NCBI RefSeq assembly: GCF_900088535.1 | Contig: NZ_LT578417.1 | Coordinates: 806,001 to 870,000 of the forward strand | DNA length: 64,000 nucleotides | From: Cyanobium sp. NIES-981 | Lineage (GTDB): Bacteria; Cyanobacteriota; Cyanobacteriia; PCC-6307; Cyanobiaceae | Reading direction: 5' to 3' | In this document: piece by piece, positions 61,494 through 64,000 of the stretch | How positions within the stretch are numbered: the stretch's first letter is position 1 | How the letters are laid out: each line of letters opens with the position of its first letter | Notes under the pieces: model-generated | The model's database searches: none | The model's input: only the letters and a program-made list of their open reading frames with translations | Told to the model about the DNA's origin: nothing | Position numbers and translations under genes: made by a program

Positions 61494-62057
61494 GTGTTCC
61501 CTGTGAACTGGTGGAAAGCTTGCGCAGACTGGGATCAGGGGGCAACCCGGCTGCAGCAGCTGCGGCGGGACTTGCTCCAGCAGTTGGCCGATCTGAACGT
61601 GGCCGCCGTGGCTGAAGCGGCGGCCTTGCAGATCGATCAGGCGTCGCAGCGGGAGTGGTGGCTGTTGGAGCAACTGGCGAACCAGACGATCCGCAGCTGG
61701 CGGGTACAGGGATTCGCCGAAGGGCGGCTGGCACTGCTGGAGCGGCATGGGCTGGTGCGGGGTGACCAGCTCTACTGCCGGATTGAGCGCATCGCCGACC
61801 TCCCTGGTATCGGCCGGGGGCTGCAGCACAACCTGCGCCGCCAGCTCAAGGCCGTGGTGCGCCAGCTGGAGCAGGAGCCGCCGCCGTGCCCACCGGAACC
61901 GTCAGCCCGCCATGAGCCCTTGGCGCAGCAGCAACTGGAGGTGCTGGCGCAGCGCTGGCAGGCCCTGAGTGACGACACTGCTCGGCTGAGGGGCCAGATG
62001 GAGGCCCGTCGCCGCGAACTTGAGCAGCAACAGCAGCAGCTTGACGCCCACTTCTGA
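61494..62057 (+). CDS. Coiled-coil protein with a helix-hairpin-helix motif
   Basis: 187 residues. Two coiled-coil stretches (QLRRDLLQQLADLNVAAVAE; LRGQMEARRRELEQQQQQLD) flank a helix-hairpin-helix at about 97-118 (RIERIADLPGIGRGLQHNLR), a non-specific DNA-binding motif. A preceding pattern (WWLLEQLANQTIRSWRVQGF) resembles the region before the HhH in some kinase- or topoisomerase-associated DNA-binding proteins. Function unknown. The start ATG 61494 could be earlier or later. Its composition matches the native genome. Confidence 0.65.
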   Translation: MFPVNWWKACADWDQGATRLQQLRRDLLQQLADLNVAAVAEAAALQIDQASQREWWLLEQLANQTIRSWRVQGFAEGRLALLERHGLVRGDQLYCRIERIADLPGIGRGLQHNLRRQLKAVVRQLEQEPPPCPPEPSARHEPLAQQQLEVLAQRWQALSDDTARLRGQMEARRRELEQQQQQLDAHF

Positions 62058-62164
62058 AGGGCGACGCCTCGCACCTTGATTCGGGGTTGCGCTGGTCTAT
62101 CGCACGAAGAAGCAGCGCTCGAGCGGCATCGCCGCGAAGCTACGGGCATCGCGAAAGACAAGCC

Positions 62165-62605
62165 ATGACCCAGCCCAATCAGCCGCGCCGTCCCCTCGGC
62201 CGCTACCGCTTCCAAGGCGGTCAGCCCCTGGATCCCGAGACCGGCGTTCATCCCGAGATGGTTGCTGAGCACTCCGCTGGGCCGTTGGCTGCCGGCATCC
62301 CCAACACCCCCCAGCAACTGATCGCCATGCAGAACAGGCAGACCCGCCCCGAGAAGCCCGAGCGCGAGCAGAACCCCAAGCTGAAGCAGGTGCTGGATCT
62401 GATCGGCACGCTGGAAACCAGCGCCGCTGAGGATCAACAGATCGCCCTGATCCTGGTGCGTCGACTGGAGGACTTCCACGACGGCGTGGTGAAGGAGATG
62501 CAGGATGACGCCGATGCAAAGCACAGCCAGATCGTGGCCTGGGCCATCGATGCCGACCGGCTAATGCGGGCCCGGCTGCTGTTGGAGAGCGTGGATCTCG
62601 ACTGA
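62165..62605 (+). CDS. Hypothetical protein, 146 residues
   Basis: From ATG 62165 the N-terminal 70 residues are polar and proline-rich (MTQPNQPRRPLGRYRFQGGQ). The rest is a helical bundle (LKQVLDLIGTLETSAAEDQQ; DRLMRARLLLESVDLD). The family is not recognised. It is followed after 51 bp by the RecB-like nuclease gene on the same strand, so the two may be co-transcribed. An upstream in-frame start at 62087 is less likely. Confidence 0.62.
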   Translation: MTQPNQPRRPLGRYRFQGGQPLDPETGVHPEMVAEHSAGPLAAGIPNTPQQLIAMQNRQTRPEKPEREQNPKLKQVLDLIGTLETSAAEDQQIALILVRRLEDFHDGVVKEMQDDADAKHSQIVAWAIDADRLMRARLLLESVDLD

Positions 62606-62656
62606 TCCCTTCCCAACGCCAATCCCATCACCATCCACCCCGTCATCACCGCCTCG

Positions 62657-64000
62657 ATGCCCGCCAGCCGCGACCGCCTGATCACCCCCTCCCAGCTCGC
62701 CCTGTTCAGCCGCAGCCCCGTAATCGGCGCCTGGTGGGAGGAGGTGCACGCCACCGATCCCGAGCGGGCGCCGCGTCCCAAGGCGAAGGCCCTCGATGAC
62801 CTGCTCAAAGTCGCCGGTCTGAAGCATGAGGAGGTGCTGATCGCCCTGCTGGAGGAGCGCGGCAAGACGGTCGCCAAGCTGCGGGGCCAACAGGACGACT
62901 CCGACTACGCGGCCACCCTGGCGGCCATGCGGTCAGGGGCCGATTACATCTGGCAGGCTTCGCTGCGCAACGGCGAGATGCGTGGCTCGGCGGATCTGCT
63001 GGAGCGGATCGAGCAACCCTCGGCGCTGGGGGCCTGGAGCTACATCCCGATCGAGTGCAAGCTCTCCAGCCATCCCAAGCCGATCTACTTGGTGCAGGCC
63101 TGCGCCTACTGCGAGCTGCTCACGCCGATCCTGGGGTCGCGGCCGGAGCAGTTCAGGCTCTACCTGGGGGGCAAGAAGGGCGGCGAGCTGTTCCGCACCT
63201 ACGCCAGCCAGGAGTTCTGGAGCTGGTATGAGCAGCTGCGCCAGCGCTACCGCGATTTCCGCGCCGGCTTCGATCCCAGCTTGGAACCGGAGGATGCCCC
63301 CGGCGATCACGGCCTGTGGGAGCCGTTCATCCAGGAGCGCTTGGAGCGCAAGCGCGACCTGATCCTGGTGGCCGGGATGCGCCAGAGCCAGCGCGACAAA
63401 CTGCGCGCCGCCGGCCTCACCACCATCGACGCCCTGGCGGCCTCAGCCGACGGTGAGCCGGTGCCCGGCCTGGATGCGGCGGTACTGCAGCGGCTGCGCG
63501 ATCAGGCCCGCATCCAGATCGCCAGCGAAACCCGCAGCGATGGCCGGCCGGCGTTCCAGGTGCGGCCGCGGGAGCAGCAGGCCCGCGGCCTGGCGATGCT
63601 GCCGGCACCGGATGCCGGCGACATCTGGTTCGACATGGAGGGCTACCCGGATCCGATCACGGGCGAGAAGCTCGAATACCTGTTCGGTGCCTGCTACCGC
63701 AACGCCGCTGGGGAGCTGGCGTTCCAGGGCTGGTGGGCCCACACCCCCGCCGAGGAGAAACGGGCGTTCGACAAGTTCGTGGCCTGGGTGGAGGAGCGCC
63801 GCCAGCGGTACCCCGATCTGCACGTTTACCACTACGCCAGCTACGAGAAAACGGCGCTCGGCAACCTGGCCTCGCGCCACCAGATCCACCAGGCCCGGAT
63901 CGATCAGTGGCTGCGCGAGGAGCTGCTGGTGGACCTCTATCCGATCGTGCGCAACGGCCTGCTGGTGGGCGCACCCAGCTATTCGATCAAGAAGGTGGAA
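62657..64000 (+). CDS. TM0106-family RecB-like nuclease (5' part, runs off the window)
   Basis: 448 codons from ATG 62657 to the window edge, all in frame. The N-terminal RecB/Cas4-like PD-(D/E)XK domain is visible: MRGSADLLER (about residue 111, first Asp) and YIPIECKLSSHPKP (about 129-142, the ExK) followed by QACAYCELL. A second region begins GDIWFDMEGYPDP (about 318-330), an RNase H-like (RuvC/DnaQ-type) motif with DxE, and continues VYHYASYEKTAL. Both are typical of TM0106-type proteins, often over 600 residues with a C-terminal helicase in longer forms. It may act in DNA repair or defence. Confidence 0.85.
   Translation, partial: MPASRDRLITPSQLALFSRSPVIGAWWEEVHATDPERAPRPKAKALDDLLKVAGLKHEEVLIALLEERGKTVAKLRGQQDDSDYAATLAAMRSGADYIWQASLRNGEMRGSADLLERIEQPSALGAWSYIPIECKLSSHPKPIYLVQACAYCELLTPILGSRPEQFRLYLGGKKGGELFRTYASQEFWSWYEQLRQRYRDFRAGFDPSLEPEDAPGDHGLWEPFIQERLERKRDLILVAGMRQSQRDKLRAAGLTTIDALAASADGEPVPGLDAAVLQRLRDQARIQIASETRSDGRPAFQVRPREQQARGLAMLPAPDAGDIWFDMEGYPDPITGEKLEYLFGACYRNAAGELAFQGWWAHTPAEEKRAFDKFVAWVEERRQRYPDLHVYHYASYEKTALGNLASRHQIHQARIDQWLREELLVDLYPIVRNGLLVGAPSYSIKKVE

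Noticed and set aside
1-64000. tRNA, rRNA, riboswitch or replication origin
   Set aside because: No cloverleaf, rRNA-like segment, riboswitch core or iteron cluster was recognised by eye. A covariance-model scan was not possible.

Overview
The window is a GC-rich bacterial chromosome segment dominated by a mobile-element-riddled defence island, followed by ordinary housekeeping and accessory genes and then a second defence-like locus. No rRNA, tRNA or photosynthesis gene was recognised, so the host is inferred only. Base composition, the gene families (secreted Mn-type superoxide dismutase, DUF362, DUF4236, YjbQ/UPF0047, TM0106-type RecB-like nuclease) and a very short dispersed repeat of the kind described in cyanobacteria fit a Synechococcus/Cyanobium-like cyanobacterium. 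This host assignment is moderate to low confidence.

Region 1 (1-22962) is a class 1 DISARM anti-phage locus, all on the + strand: two small coupled genes of unknown role, then drmD (SNF2 helicase), drmMI (adenine methylase), drmA (helicase), drmB (DUF1998) and drmC (PLD). It is heavily modified. A MntA-HepT toxin-antitoxin pair is translationally coupled to drmMI. A block of about 5.6 kb (MNT fragment, IS21, Fic enzyme, ATPase) sits between hepT and drmA and is bounded by a 29-bp repeat of the drmA start. drmC is split at codon 11 by an IS5-family element with a TTAG target duplication, but a new GTG start inside the IS end is in frame with the rest of drmC. The target-recognition half of drmMI is visibly AT-richer than its flanks.

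Region 2 (22963-28375) is a graveyard: a small unknown gene, a DUF4268/NucS-like nuclease cut off by an IS3 element that is itself split by another IS5 copy, an IS1182-like tail, an unknown gene, an IS256 remnant and a decayed GNAT-toxin fragment. The IS5 copies at 1-348 and 24219-25593 are in the same orientation and bracket DISARM.

Region 3 (28376-41847) is mostly intact: a membrane-anchored patatin-like lipase, Mn-type SOD, a Tat-exported DUF362 protein, a CPA1 cation/proton antiporter, a VOC protein, a secreted thermonuclease, a duplicated Cys-rich secreted protein, an M28 peptidase, and a minus-strand series (MerR regulator, VWA protein, PPP-type phosphoesterase, DUF4236 protein) with a near-consensus promoter that appears to give a leaderless merR transcript.

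Region 4 (41978-54131) starts with an IS3 remnant and a truncated gene, then a lower-GC three-gene unit: a 1257-residue protein with a nearly perfect 90-bp tandem repeat, a 337-residue unknown protein, and a 2133-residue DEAD/DUF1998 helicase. The helicase resembles DruE, so the unit is best read as a Druantia-like system whose other parts are unfamiliar. Region 5 (54260-59877) is a three-level nest: an IS3 element containing an IS21 copy that contains a third IS. Both IS3-type transposases in the window carry the same 27-nt insertion, which puts amber codons in frame. Region 6 (60052-64000) has two small unknown genes, a yjbQ pseudogene with two nonsense codons, a helix-hairpin-helix coiled-coil protein, a small unknown gene and the first 448 codons of a TM0106-family RecB-like nuclease.
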